Numbered from the stretch's first letter, positions 6,874 to 14,369 are shown. The stretch: DNA of 16,610 bases from Hymenobacter sp. (GCA_025362615.1 JANYFQ010000500.1:1-16610); one strand, 5' to 3'. Translations and numbers: made by a program. Notes: generated by a model from the letters alone, not told the origin.

Positions 6874-9048
6874 ATGCTCAAAACACTGAAACAAGACCTT
6901 CCGGCCAGCATTGTGGTTTTTTTGGTGGCGCTGCCGCTGTGCCTGGGGGTGGCGCTGGCCTCGGGGGCGCCGCTGCTGGCGGGCATTATTTCGGGCGTGG
7001 TGGGCGGGCTGGTGGTGGGCTACCTCAGCGGGTCGCAAACCAGCGTGAGCGGGCCAGCGGCGGGCATGGCGGCCGTCGTTTTTGCGGCCATTGCCGAGCT
7101 GGGCAGCTTCGAGGTATTTCTGACGGCCGTGGTGCTGGCAGGGCTTATGCAGCTGCTGCTGGGCGTGGCCAAGGCCGGATTCGTTGCCAGCTACATTCCG
7201 TCCAACGTCATCAAGGGCTTGCTGGCGGCCATTGGCATCATTCTCATTCTCAAGCAAATTCCACACGCTACGGGCTACGATGTTGACGCGGAGGAGGACT
7301 TTGCCTTCTTTCAGGGCGACAACGAAAACACGTTCACCGAACTTTTTAAGGCCCTCAACTACATCACGCCGGGGGCCGTGGTCATCAGCGGGGTTTCGCT
7401 GCTGATTTTGCTGTTCTGGGAGCGCACGCCGCTGCGGAAGCTGACGTTTTTTCCGGCTTCGCTCTTCGTGGTGCTGCTGGGGCTGGGGCTGAGCCTGGTG
7501 TTCAAAACCTACGTGCCTTTTTTTCGCCTGGAGCCGGCGCACCTGGTCAACATTCCGCCGCTGGATTTGCAGCACCTGAGTGGCTACCTGCACCTGCCCG
7601 CGTTGGCCTACCTGGGCAACGGCCACGTTTGGAAAGTGGCCTTCACCATTGCCGTTGTGGCCTCGCTCGAAACCCTGCTCAACATTGAGGCCATTGACAA
7701 AATCGACCCCCAAAAGCGCAACACCCCGCCCAACCGCGAGCTGCTGGCCCAGGGCGTGGGCAACGTGGTGGCCGGGCTGCTGGGCGGCATTCCGGTGACA
7801 TCGGTCATCGTTCGCAGCTCGGTGAACGTGCAGTCGGGCAACAAAACCAACGCTTCGGCCATCCTGCACGGCGGGCTGATGCTGGTAAGCGTGCTGGCGC
7901 TGGCCCCGGTGCTGAACCTGATTCCGCTGGCTTCGCTGGCCGCCATCCTGCTGATGACGGGCTACAAGCTGGCCAAAATCTCGCTTTTTAAGGAAATGTA
8001 CCGCAAGGGCTGGCAGCAGTTTATTCCCTTCGTGCTGACCATCGTCACCATCGTCTTCACCGACTTGCTTATTGGCGTGGTGGCGGGGCTGGTGGTGAGC
8101 GTGTTTTTTCTGCTCCGCAGCAACTACCGCAACCCGTTCGTCAAAGAAGCCAGCCGCGTACACGCCGGCGAAGTGCTGCGGCTGGAGCTGCCGAGCCAGG
8201 TGTCGTTTTTCAACAAAGCCACCATCAAGGAAACGCTCTGGGCCGTGCCCGCGGGCGGCCGCTTGCTCATCGACGCCAGCGCGGCCCGCTTCATCGACGA
8301 CGACGTGCTCGAAGTCATCAACGACTTTAAAACCGTGGTGGCCCGCGAGAAAGACATCAAGCTCAACGTGCTGGGCCTGAAAGACTCGTACCAGACCAAC
8401 AACCAGGTGGAGTTTGTGGACACGCTCGATAAGGCCACCCGCGAGGGCCTGCACCCGGCCCAGGTGCTGGCCTTGCTGCGGGCCGGCAACCGGCGCTTTG
8501 CCGAAGACCGCAGCTCGAAACAGTACTTCCGGCAGCAAATGCGGGTCACGGCCGATGGCCAGAGCCCGATGGCCATCGTCATCGGCTGCATCGACTCGCG
8601 CACCTCGCCCGAAATTTTGTTTGACGCCGGCCTGGGCGAGCTGGCCACGATTCGGGTGGCGGGCAACATCATCAGCCCCGAAATTCTGGGCAGCCTCGAA
8701 ATTGCTGTTGATAAGCTGGGCGTCAAGCTCATTGTCGTCAAAGGCCACTCGCGCTGCGGGGCCGTGGCTACCACCCTCAAGCCCCACGCGGCCGACGAAA
8801 ACCTGACGGCCATCACCTCCAAAATCCGGCGGGCGGTGGTGGCCTGCGGCTGTGCCGACCAAGACTATACCACCGTCGATGAAGCCACCGTGGAGCGCAT
8901 CACCCAGCAAAACATCGAAAATTCCATCGCCGACATCCTGGCCCTGAGCCCCTACCTGCGCGCGCGCATCGCCAGCAAAGAAGTGGGCGTGGTGGGGGCC
9001 TACCTCGACATCTCGAACGGGCAGGTGGGGTTTGGGGAGCTGGTGTAG
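6874..9048 (+). CDS. SulP-family anion transporter fused to beta-carbonic anhydrase
   Basis: A 724-residue three-part membrane protein. Residues about 5-425 are a SulP transporter core: DLPASIVVFLVALPLCLGVA, SGSQTSVSGPAAGMAAVVFA, and NVVAGLLGGIPVTSVIVRSS. Residues about 430-505 form a STAS domain (LLIDASAARFIDDD). Residues about 528-724 are a beta-class carbonic anhydrase. Its zinc-site residues are all present: Cys572 with the Asp574-Arg576 dyad in CIDSRTSPE, and His625 and Cys628 in HSRCG. SulP-CA fusions are known and were proposed to be bicarbonate transporters that hydrate or dehydrate CO2 at the inner membrane face. The adjacent sbtA-like gene 105 nt upstream supports an inorganic-carbon role. 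The start is ATG 6874 (MLKTLKQDLPAS), as in family members; ATG 6829 adds non-homologous residues. Sulfate as substrate cannot be excluded. Confidence 0.93.
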   Translation: MLKTLKQDLPASIVVFLVALPLCLGVALASGAPLLAGIISGVVGGLVVGYLSGSQTSVSGPAAGMAAVVFAAIAELGSFEVFLTAVVLAGLMQLLLGVAKAGFVASYIPSNVIKGLLAAIGIILILKQIPHATGYDVDAEEDFAFFQGDNENTFTELFKALNYITPGAVVISGVSLLILLFWERTPLRKLTFFPASLFVVLLGLGLSLVFKTYVPFFRLEPAHLVNIPPLDLQHLSGYLHLPALAYLGNGHVWKVAFTIAVVASLETLLNIEAIDKIDPQKRNTPPNRELLAQGVGNVVAGLLGGIPVTSVIVRSSVNVQSGNKTNASAILHGGLMLVSVLALAPVLNLIPLASLAAILLMTGYKLAKISLFKEMYRKGWQQFIPFVLTIVTIVFTDLLIGVVAGLVVSVFFLLRSNYRNPFVKEASRVHAGEVLRLELPSQVSFFNKATIKETLWAVPAGGRLLIDASAARFIDDDVLEVINDFKTVVAREKDIKLNVLGLKDSYQTNNQVEFVDTLDKATREGLHPAQVLALLRAGNRRFAEDRSSKQYFRQQMRVTADGQSPMAIVIGCIDSRTSPEILFDAGLGELATIRVAGNIISPEILGSLEIAVDKLGVKLIVVKGHSRCGAVATTLKPHAADENLTAITSKIRRAVVACGCADQDYTTVDEATVERITQQNIENSIADILALSPYLRARIASKEVGVVGAYLDISNGQVGFGELV

Positions 9049-9130
9049 CGGCGTGGCGCGTTGCAACAACACGATTTCAACACTTAACTGCGGTCACGCA
9101 ACAGCGTCAATGCGCTGGTCGCGACGGGCG

Positions 9131-9185
9131 GTTGCTGGTTGCTGGTTGATTGGTGCGCCGGAACAGGAAACCAGCAACCAGCAAC
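9131..9185. repeat. 17-bp perfect inverted repeat made of 7-bp units
   Basis: The left arm (9131-9147) is GTTGCTGGTTGCTGGTT and the right arm (9169-9185) is its exact reverse complement, around a 21-nt loop. Each arm is itself built from tandem GTTGCTG heptamers. It lies 82 nt after the SulP-CA stop between convergent genes, so it could act as a transcription terminator in either direction. No T-tract follows on either strand. Confidence 0.7.
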
Positions 9186-9309
9186 AAAAACGCCGGCTTC
9201 GATGGCCCCCGCGTAACGTGGGCAACGAACACCTGAACCGGCCGGCAAGGCAAACGCCCGCCCCCCACCGCGCCCGCCCCCCGGCGGGGCCTCGCAAACG
9301 CAAACCGGC

Positions 9310-9325
9310 CTTCGGATGTCCGAAG
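9310..9325. repeat. Palindrome CTTCGGATGTCCGAAG
   Basis: A perfect inverted repeat with 7-bp arms (CTTCGGA/TCCGAAG) and a 2-nt centre. It shares the CATCCGAAG/CTTCGGATG core with the hairpin units at 9357-9489, so it is probably a truncated member of that family. Confidence 0.55.
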
Positions 9326-9356
9326 TCGCTGTGTTCAACCTAAAAACCCGACCTGG

Positions 9357-9440
9357 GCCATCCGAAGTGCCCTGGGCGAACCTGCCCAAGGTACTTCAGC
9401 CATCCGAAGTGCCCTGAGCGAACTTGCCCAAGGCACTTCG
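9357..9440. repeat. Two tandem 42-bp copies of a hairpin repeat
   Basis: Copies at 9357-9398 and 9399-9440 match at 38 of 42 positions and abut directly. Each can fold into a hairpin with 14-bp arms. In copy 2, GAAGTGCCCTGAGC pairs with GCCCAAGGCACTTC with two mismatches, around the 6-nt loop GAACTT. The differences between copies lie partly in the arms and include a change giving a G-T pair. The layout is that of a REP-like extragenic palindrome cluster. Confidence 0.7.
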
Positions 9441-9445
9441 GTTAG

Positions 9446-9489
9446 CTGAAGGGGCTTGGGCGGCGGCGACCTGGGCACTTCGGACAACC
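9446..9489. repeat. Degenerate inverted third copy of the 42-bp hairpin repeat
   Basis: Read on the minus strand, this stretch aligns with the units at 9357-9440: GGCTTGGGC and CCTGGGCACTTCGGA are recognisable, with several substitutions and a small length difference. It makes the cluster two direct copies plus one inverted copy, as in REPIN/BIME arrays. Confidence 0.45.
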
Positions 9490-9563
9490 CAAGGGGCGGG
9501 GCTGTGCCCGCAACGGCCCATTTTTCACTGCGTACCAGTCGTTCTTAACTTCCCATTCAGCCG

Positions 9564-12143
9564 CTACTCCACCACCACGCGGCGCACCACGGCCCCGGCG
9601 GCGTACTGCACGCGCAGCAAGTACACGCCAGCAGCGCGGGTGCTCACGTCGAGGGTGGTTTCGGTGGCCGGCGCGGCGGGCAGGGCCAGCACCGGGCGGC
9701 CCAGCACATCGAGCAGCTCCACGGTGAGGGGGCGGGCGCTGAAGTCGGGCAGCACGTGCAGCAGGCCGTGGGCGGGCACGGGCCAGGCGGCGGTGCGGGC
9801 GGCCACGGCGGCGGGGGCGGCCACGGCCAGCACGTTGGGGGCCGTGATGCGGGCCAGGCCCGCAGCGGGTTGCCCGCCCACGGTGCTGAAGCTGCCGGCC
9901 ACTACAACGGCCCCGTCGGGCTGCACGAGCAAGGCCAGCACGGTGCCGTTGGGGTTGGCCGTGGGAGCAAACGAGGCATCAAACTGGCCGTTGTCGAGGA
10001 CGCGGGCCATGCGGGTGTAGGCCGGCGTTGGCGTTGGGCTGCTGAAGGAGCCGCCGAGCAGCACCCGGCCGTTGGGTTGCAGGGCCAGGGCGAACACGCT
10101 GCCGGTTTGGGCGCGGGTGGGGGCGAAGCTGGCATCGAGGGTGCCGTTGGCGTTGAGGCGGGCCAGGCCGGGGCGGGCGGTGCCGTCCACGGCCGTGAAG
10201 CCGCCGCCCACCAGCAGCTTGCCGTCGGGTTGCCGGACCAGGGCGTAAATGCCGTTGGTTTGGCTGCTGGGGTTGCCCGTGGTTTGGTAGGCAGCGTTGT
10301 TGGCGAAGCTGGGGTCGTAGGCCCCGGTGGCTTCGTAGCGCACCACGCGGCCCAGTGAAGGCCGGGGGCCCTGGTCAAAAAAGCCGCCTACCACAATGCG
10401 CCCGTCGGGCTGCACAAGGATGGCCCCGGTACTGATGAGTTCGCCAGGGCCGGTGGCCGTGGCCGCCGTGCGGACAAAGGTGGGGTCGTTGTTGCCGCTG
10501 CTGCCGTCCACCCGCACGAGGTTGAGGTAGGCAGAGTTGCTGAAGGCCCCAAAATAGTTGCTGCCCAGCAGCACCTTGCCGTCGGGTTGCACGGCCAGGG
10601 CCGTGACGGGCGAATACGTGTTGGCTCCAAAGCCAGCTTCCAGGCTGCCGCCGGCGCTCAGGCGGCGCAGGCCGGCGGTGGTGCCGGCCAGCAGGCGGCC
10701 GTCGGGCTGCAATGTTAGTGCGAGCACCGCGCCCGGCAGCAGCCCAGTGGCCGCCACGTAGGGCGCGTCGAGGGTGCCGTTGGCGTTCAGGCGCGCCACC
10801 CGGCGCACCGCCACGCCGTTCATTTCGGTGAAATCGCCGCCCACGAGCAGCTTGCCGTCGGCCTGCCGCACCGCCGCCGCGATGCTGCCCGCGCTTTGCA
10901 GCACGGGGAGGTAGGCCGCGTCCACGGCACCGGTGGCGGTGAGGCGGCCCAGGGGGTTTTCGCGCCCGCCAAAGCTGTTGAAGAAGCCCCCCACCAGCAC
11001 CGCGCCGTTGGCCTCCAGCCCGAAGGCGCTGGGTACACCGTCGGGGCCGCCGCTGCGCTGAAACGAATTGTCGAGGGTGCCGTCGGCGTTGAGGCGGGCC
11101 ACGAAGTCGGCCGTGCTGATGCCGCCGAAGTAGCCGCACAACAGCACCTTGCCGTCGGGTTGCAGCACCACGGGCGTGTTGTAGCCGTTGCTGCCCACCG
11201 AGGCGAAGGAAAAGCTGTTCAGCCCCGCTTGCGAAAAGCCGGGGTCGAGGCCCCCGGTGGGCAGCAGGCGCACCAGCGCCGCGGCTTGTCCGCCGGCACC
11301 GGGCAGCGTCAGGTTGCCGCTCACCAGCACGTTGCCGTTGGGTTGCAGCACCAGCGCCTCGACGTACGTGTTGGCCCCGAAAGGCGGAACAAAACTCGCG
11401 TCGCGGCTGCCGTTGGCGTTGAGGCGCACGAGGTGGTTGGCCGGCTGCCCGTTGAAGGTGCCGAAGATGCCGCCCACCAAAAGCTGCCCGTTGGGCAATG
11501 GCAGCACGGCGTACACGAAGCTGAAACCCGTCGGCGAGTTCACAACATCAACGCCCGTGCCCACCGAAAACCCGGTGTCCACGCTGCCGTTGGCGTTGAG
11601 GCGCACCAAGCCCTTCGCCGAGCGGCCGTTGAACGTGTCGAAGTATCCCCCGACGATGATTTTGCCGCCGGGCAGGCCCGCATAGTCCGCCCCAAGGCCT
11701 GGATTGGCCCCCACTGCCGGGCCGGTGCCGGCATCGAAGGAGGCGTCGGCCGTGCCGTCGGCGTTGAGGCGTAGCGCCTCGGTGCGGACAAGGCCGCCGG
11801 CCTGCACGTCGCTGCCGCCCCCCCCAAGCAGGTACTGGCCCGAAGGCAGGCCCTTGACGCAGTACACGGAGTTGGTCTGGCCCACGTTCTGCGAAAACGG
11901 CACGTCCAGCCCGCCGCTGGCATCCAGGCGCACCAGGTTGCCCACGGTCGTGCCGTTGGCCCGCTGAAAGAAGCCGTACACCACGCGTTTGCCATCGGCC
12001 TGCTGTGGCCCGATGCTATATACTTGCCCCGGCGCATACAAGCCGGTAGGGCGGGCAAACGCAGGGTCGAGGGTTTGGGCGGCGGCCGGGCGGGCCAGCG
12101 CGGCGGCCAGCAGCAAGCCGGCGGCGAGTCGAAGTATTTTCAT
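9564..12143 (-). CDS. Secreted delta-60 repeat protein with T9SS sorting domain
   Basis: An 859-residue exported protein. The start is ATG at 12143, because MKILRLAAGLLLAAALARPAAAQ is a clear signal peptide; the in-frame extension to 12230 precedes it and overlaps the terC stop. The mature part is about 14 tandem repeats of 45-60 residues, each with a core like QPDGKLLVGGxF followed by LxRLNANGxxDxxF. This is the delta-60 family, expected to form beta-propeller-like blades. The last ~75 residues (from AWPVPAHGLLHVLPDF, with VELLDVLGRPVL and a GVYLLRV...VVRRVVVE end) match the type A Por secretion C-terminal domain. The product is therefore probably carried by the type IX secretion system to the cell surface or medium. 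Its ligand or role is unknown. Repeats are also visible at DNA level (GCCGTTGGCGTTGAGGCG recurring), so copy number may vary by recombination. Confidence 0.9.
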   Translation of the reverse strand: MKILRLAAGLLLAAALARPAAAQTLDPAFARPTGLYAPGQVYSIGPQQADGKRVVYGFFQRANGTTVGNLVRLDASGGLDVPFSQNVGQTNSVYCVKGLPSGQYLLGGGGSDVQAGGLVRTEALRLNADGTADASFDAGTGPAVGANPGLGADYAGLPGGKIIVGGYFDTFNGRSAKGLVRLNANGSVDTGFSVGTGVDVVNSPTGFSFVYAVLPLPNGQLLVGGIFGTFNGQPANHLVRLNANGSRDASFVPPFGANTYVEALVLQPNGNVLVSGNLTLPGAGGQAAALVRLLPTGGLDPGFSQAGLNSFSFASVGSNGYNTPVVLQPDGKVLLCGYFGGISTADFVARLNADGTLDNSFQRSGGPDGVPSAFGLEANGAVLVGGFFNSFGGRENPLGRLTATGAVDAAYLPVLQSAGSIAAAVRQADGKLLVGGDFTEMNGVAVRRVARLNANGTLDAPYVAATGLLPGAVLALTLQPDGRLLAGTTAGLRRLSAGGSLEAGFGANTYSPVTALAVQPDGKVLLGSNYFGAFSNSAYLNLVRVDGSSGNNDPTFVRTAATATGPGELISTGAILVQPDGRIVVGGFFDQGPRPSLGRVVRYEATGAYDPSFANNAAYQTTGNPSSQTNGIYALVRQPDGKLLVGGGFTAVDGTARPGLARLNANGTLDASFAPTRAQTGSVFALALQPNGRVLLGGSFSSPTPTPAYTRMARVLDNGQFDASFAPTANPNGTVLALLVQPDGAVVVAGSFSTVGGQPAAGLARITAPNVLAVAAPAAVAARTAAWPVPAHGLLHVLPDFSARPLTVELLDVLGRPVLALPAAPATETTLDVSTRAAGVYLLRVQYAAGAVVRRVVVE

Positions 12144-12178
12144 AGTTATTTGAAAAAGAACAGGTTGGAAGACAGCGG

Positions 12179-12186
12179 CGAAGATA
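12179..12186 (-). promoter_or_regulatory. Possible -7 element for the delta-60 gene
   Basis: On the minus strand TATCTTCG, one base off TAnnTTTG, ends 35 nt before the ATG at 12143. It lies in the 83-nt gap after the terC stop, so the delta-60 gene may have its own promoter. No properly spaced -33 box is clear. Confidence 0.35.
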
Positions 12187-12226
12187 GTCGCGGTGCCACA
12201 AATGGCCCGCGCCCGCCCGCGTCCCC

Positions 12227-13165
12227 TCACCCCTCGGCCTTTGGCCGCAGCAGCGAGAGCCCCACACTCCCCGCCAGCAGCAGCCCCACCACGCCCAGCT
12301 CCAGCGGCGTAGAGAGGCGGTAGCCGAAAGCAGAATACACCAAATTCTCAAACAAAATCTTGCTGCCGATGAAAATCAGTATCAGCGCCAGCCCGTAGTG
12401 CAGGTAGTGGAACAGCCGCAGCAGGCTGGCCAGGGCGAAATACATGGCCCGCAGCCCCAGCAGCGCAAACACGTTGGAAGTGAAAACGATGAACGTGTTG
12501 CGCGTGATGGCCAGCACGGCGGGCACCGAATCGACGGCAAATACGACATCGGTGGTTTCGACCATCGCCAGCACCACGAGCAGGGGCGTGGCGAAGCGAA
12601 TGCCGTCCTTCACCACAAAAAACTTACCGCCCTCGAAGCCCCGCGTGATGGGCAGATGCCGGCTCAGCCAGCGCACGACGGGGTTGTGCTCGGGGTCGAT
12701 TTCGGGGTCGTCGGCCGACGACCAGAGCTGGATGCCGGTGTACACGAGAAACGCACCCAGCAGGTAAATCAGGAAGTGAAACTTGTCGAGCAGCGCCGCG
12801 CCGGCCAGCACGAACGCCGCCCGCAGCACCAGCGCCCCCAGCACGCCCCAGAATAAAATACGGTGCTGGTACTGCCCCGGCACCTTGAAGTAGGTGAAGA
12901 TGAGCAAGAACACGAAGAGGTTGTCCACGCTCAGGGCTTTCTCGATGAGGTAGCCGGTGAGCCACTCGCCGGCCGCCGTGGCCCCCATTTGCTGATACAC
13001 CAGGGCGTTGAAGCACAGCGAGAGAAACACCCAGAAGGCACTCCAGCCCAGGGCTTCGCGGAGCTTTATTTCGTGGGCCTTGCGGTTGAGGACGAACAAA
13101 TCGAGCAGCAGCAGGCCGATGATGAGCGCCACGAAAAGCAGCCAGAACAGGGGAGTGTTTGCCAT
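12227..13165 (-). CDS. TerC/Alx-family integral membrane protein
   Basis: A 312-residue polytopic membrane protein of the TerC family (YkoY, YceF, Alx). Members are linked to metal export, notably Mn2+, and to tellurite or alkaline-pH responses. About nine hydrophobic helices are visible. Conserved acidic family motifs are present: EKALSVDNLFVF (Glu75, Asp81) in TM3 and VETTDVVFAVDSVPA (Glu203, Asp206, Asp212) later, plus Asp22 in TM1. The loop at about 150-175 is hydrophilic and acidic (SSADDPEIDPEH), as in Alx-like members. Length is normal for the family. The start is ATG 13165 (MANTPLFWLL). The delta-60 gene follows on the same strand after 83 nt, with no evident functional link. Metal specificity is inferred, not seen. 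Confidence 0.9.
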   Translation of the reverse strand: MANTPLFWLLFVALIIGLLLLDLFVLNRKAHEIKLREALGWSAFWVFLSLCFNALVYQQMGATAAGEWLTGYLIEKALSVDNLFVFLLIFTYFKVPGQYQHRILFWGVLGALVLRAAFVLAGAALLDKFHFLIYLLGAFLVYTGIQLWSSADDPEIDPEHNPVVRWLSRHLPITRGFEGGKFFVVKDGIRFATPLLVVLAMVETTDVVFAVDSVPAVLAITRNTFIVFTSNVFALLGLRAMYFALASLLRLFHYLHYGLALILIFIGSKILFENLVYSAFGYRLSTPLELGVVGLLLAGSVGLSLLRPKAEG

Positions 13166-13483
13166 TGGGTTAAAAATTGGCAGTTAAGCGCTGTTGTTAC
13201 GCGGTGGCTCTTTGGCGCGGGCCTCCAGGCCCGTGCCGGTTACTTTGGGGGCCGCTGGCCCCAATCGTTGAACGGTGGGCGCTGAATGGCTCAACCATTT
13301 CGGCCTGGGGTACGGGCCGGAGGCCCGCTAGTAGCTGGCACAGGCCAAGAGGCCCGCGCCACAACCGCCTGCCCTGCATAACAACAGCTAAGAGTTGGGG
13401 GTCGGCCGTTGAAAATCAGGTGCTGACAACGGCAAAAGAGCGCAAAAAACCACCCCCACTCTTTACCCGCTAAGTGCCAACGC
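13166..13483. other. 318-nt intergenic region occupied mostly by an inverted repeat
   Basis: The region lies between the mannosyltransferase-like stop (13484) and the TerC start (13165). Its centre (about 13183-13392) is the imperfect inverted repeat described separately. The rest (13393-13483) shows no gene or clear element. No promoter consensus for terC is obvious. Confidence 0.6.
13183..13392. repeat. Imperfect long inverted repeat, MITE/REPIN-like
   Basis: The strongest arms are 13211-13244 (TTTGGCGCGGGCCTCCAGGC onward) and 13330-13361, which match as reverse complements over about 30 bp with a few mismatches. Pairing resumes toward the ends, where CTGTTGTTA at 13191-13199 faces TAACAACAG at 13379-13387. 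Inside are further short hairpins: GGGGCC-GCT-GGCCCC at 13248-13262, and GTTGA/TCAAC around 13267-13294. Overall size (~210 bp), nested palindromes and lack of coding sequence fit a non-autonomous mobile repeat. No transposase is in the window. Confidence 0.6.
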
Positions 13484-14218
13484 TTAACTTTTCTTCACCG
13501 GCCGCCACCAGCTGGCTATTTTCATCTGCAACACCCCCAAAAATGCCTCCTTCACAATGCCTTTGCTCATTTTGGAGTGCCCCCGTGTGCGGTCCGTAAA
13601 GATGATGGGCACCTCCTTGATGCGGAAGCCGAGCTGATACGCCAGCCACTTCATCTCAATCTGAAAGGCGTAGCCCACGAAGCGCACCTCGCGCAGCTCA
13701 ATGGTTTTCAGTACTTTGGCCGTGTAGCATTTGAAGCCCGCCGTGGCATCGCGGATGGGCATCCCCGTCACCAGCCGCACGTACCACGAGGCGAAGTACG
13801 ACATCAGTACCCGCGACATGGGCCAGTTCACCACGTTCACGCCCTGAATGTAGCGCGAGCCGATGGCCAGGTCGTAGCCCCCGGCGGCGCAGGCATCGTG
13901 CAGGCGCAGCAGGTCGTCGGGGTTGTGCGAAAAATCCGCATCCATCTCGAACACAAAGCCATAGCCCCGCGCTAGCGCCCACCGAAACCCGTGGATGTAG
14001 GCCGTGCCCAGGCCCTGCTTGCCCGTGCGTTCCTCCAAATGCAGCCGTCCGCCAAATTCAGCCATCAGCCCGCGCACAATGGCCGCCGTGCCGTCGGGCG
14101 AGCCGTCGTCAATCACCAGCACATCGAACGCCCGCGGCAACGACATGACTTTGCGGATGATGAGTTCCGCATTTTCTCGCTCGTTGTACGTGGGGATGAG
14201 GACGAGGCCTTCGTTCAT
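13484..14218 (-). CDS. GT2 glycosyltransferase, polyprenol-phosphate mannosyltransferase-like
   Basis: A 244-residue family-2 glycosyltransferase resembling dolichyl/polyprenyl-phosphate mannose synthase, which moves mannose from GDP-mannose to a lipid phosphate at the inner membrane face. Family motifs in order are VLIPTYNERENAE (residues 6-18), VIDDGSPDGT with Asp37-Asp38, GKQGLGTAYIHGF (66-78), the metal-binding MDADFSHNP (Asp93, Asp95), GSRYIQG (120-126) and the acceptor-side AGFKCY. There are no C-terminal transmembrane helices, so it is the short soluble or peripheral type. The start is ATG 14218, where family sequence begins; a frame extension to 14341 only translates an inverted repeat. 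A perfect TAnnTTTG lies six bases upstream. Sugar and lipid specificity are inferred from the family; other lipid-linked hexoses are possible. Confidence 0.88.
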   Translation of the reverse strand: MNEGLVLIPTYNERENAELIIRKVMSLPRAFDVLVIDDGSPDGTAAIVRGLMAEFGGRLHLEERTGKQGLGTAYIHGFRWALARGYGFVFEMDADFSHNPDDLLRLHDACAAGGYDLAIGSRYIQGVNVVNWPMSRVLMSYFASWYVRLVTGMPIRDATAGFKCYTAKVLKTIELREVRFVGYAFQIEMKWLAYQLGFRIKEVPIIFTDRTRGHSKMSKGIVKEAFLGVLQMKIASWWRPVKKS

Positions 14219-14224
14219 AGCAGC

Positions 14225-14232
14225 CAAAGATA
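14225..14232 (-). promoter_or_regulatory. -7 promoter element TATCTTTG, six bases before the GT2 start
   Basis: On the minus strand TATCTTTG matches TAnnTTTG exactly, and six bases (GCTGCT) separate it from ATG 14218. In Bacteroidota initiation occurs a few bases after this element, so the mRNA would have essentially no leader. Confidence 0.5.
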
Positions 14233-14255
14233 CGGGCGGGATGGGGGCGGGTGGT

Positions 14256-14369
14256 TTAATTGTTTGATTGCTGAATTGTTGAATTGTTGGCTGTTTTGGG
14301 GCATACGCTGCCCATAACCGCTCCCCCAGAACAGCCAACAATTCAGCAATTCAACAATCAAACAATTAA
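14256..14369. repeat. 46-bp inverted repeat overlapping the hemG stop codon
   Basis: Arms 14256-14301 and 14324-14369 are reverse complements with only three mismatches over 46 bp, around a 22-nt loop. Each arm contains tandem 8-bp-like units (TTGCTGAA, TTGTTGAA, TTGTTGG). The right arm covers the last four sense codons or stop of the protoporphyrinogen oxidase gene (14358-14369). It could terminate hemG transcription before the GT2 gene, although its size and internal units suggest a mobile or expanding repeat. Confidence 0.8.

Larger units (their letters stand above)
9049..9563. other. 515-nt intergenic region rich in hairpin repeats
   Basis: There is no credible coding sequence between the SulP-CA stop and the delta-60 gene's stop. 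The two genes are convergent. The region holds a 17-bp perfect inverted repeat (9131-9185), a 16-nt palindrome (9310-9325) and three related hairpin units (9357-9489), listed separately. Open frames here on both strands have Pro/Arg-rich or Trp/Cys-rich chance compositions. Confidence 0.7.

Noticed and set aside
6859..9072. 737-residue open frame antisense to the SulP-CA gene
   Set aside because: Its translation is dominated by His, Gln, Arg and Gly without hydrophobic core or motifs; it is a mirror of the GC-rich codon pattern of the real gene.
9564..12143. Recurring 15-18 nt motifs considered as a CRISPR-like array
   Set aside because: They fall in frame in a delta-60 repeat protein and are spaced at about 150-180 nt with coding sequence between them.
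14219..14341. N-terminal extension of the GT2 enzyme
   Set aside because: The added residues are a translation of the inverted repeat loop and arm; ATG 14218 matches the family start and has a promoter element directly upstream.
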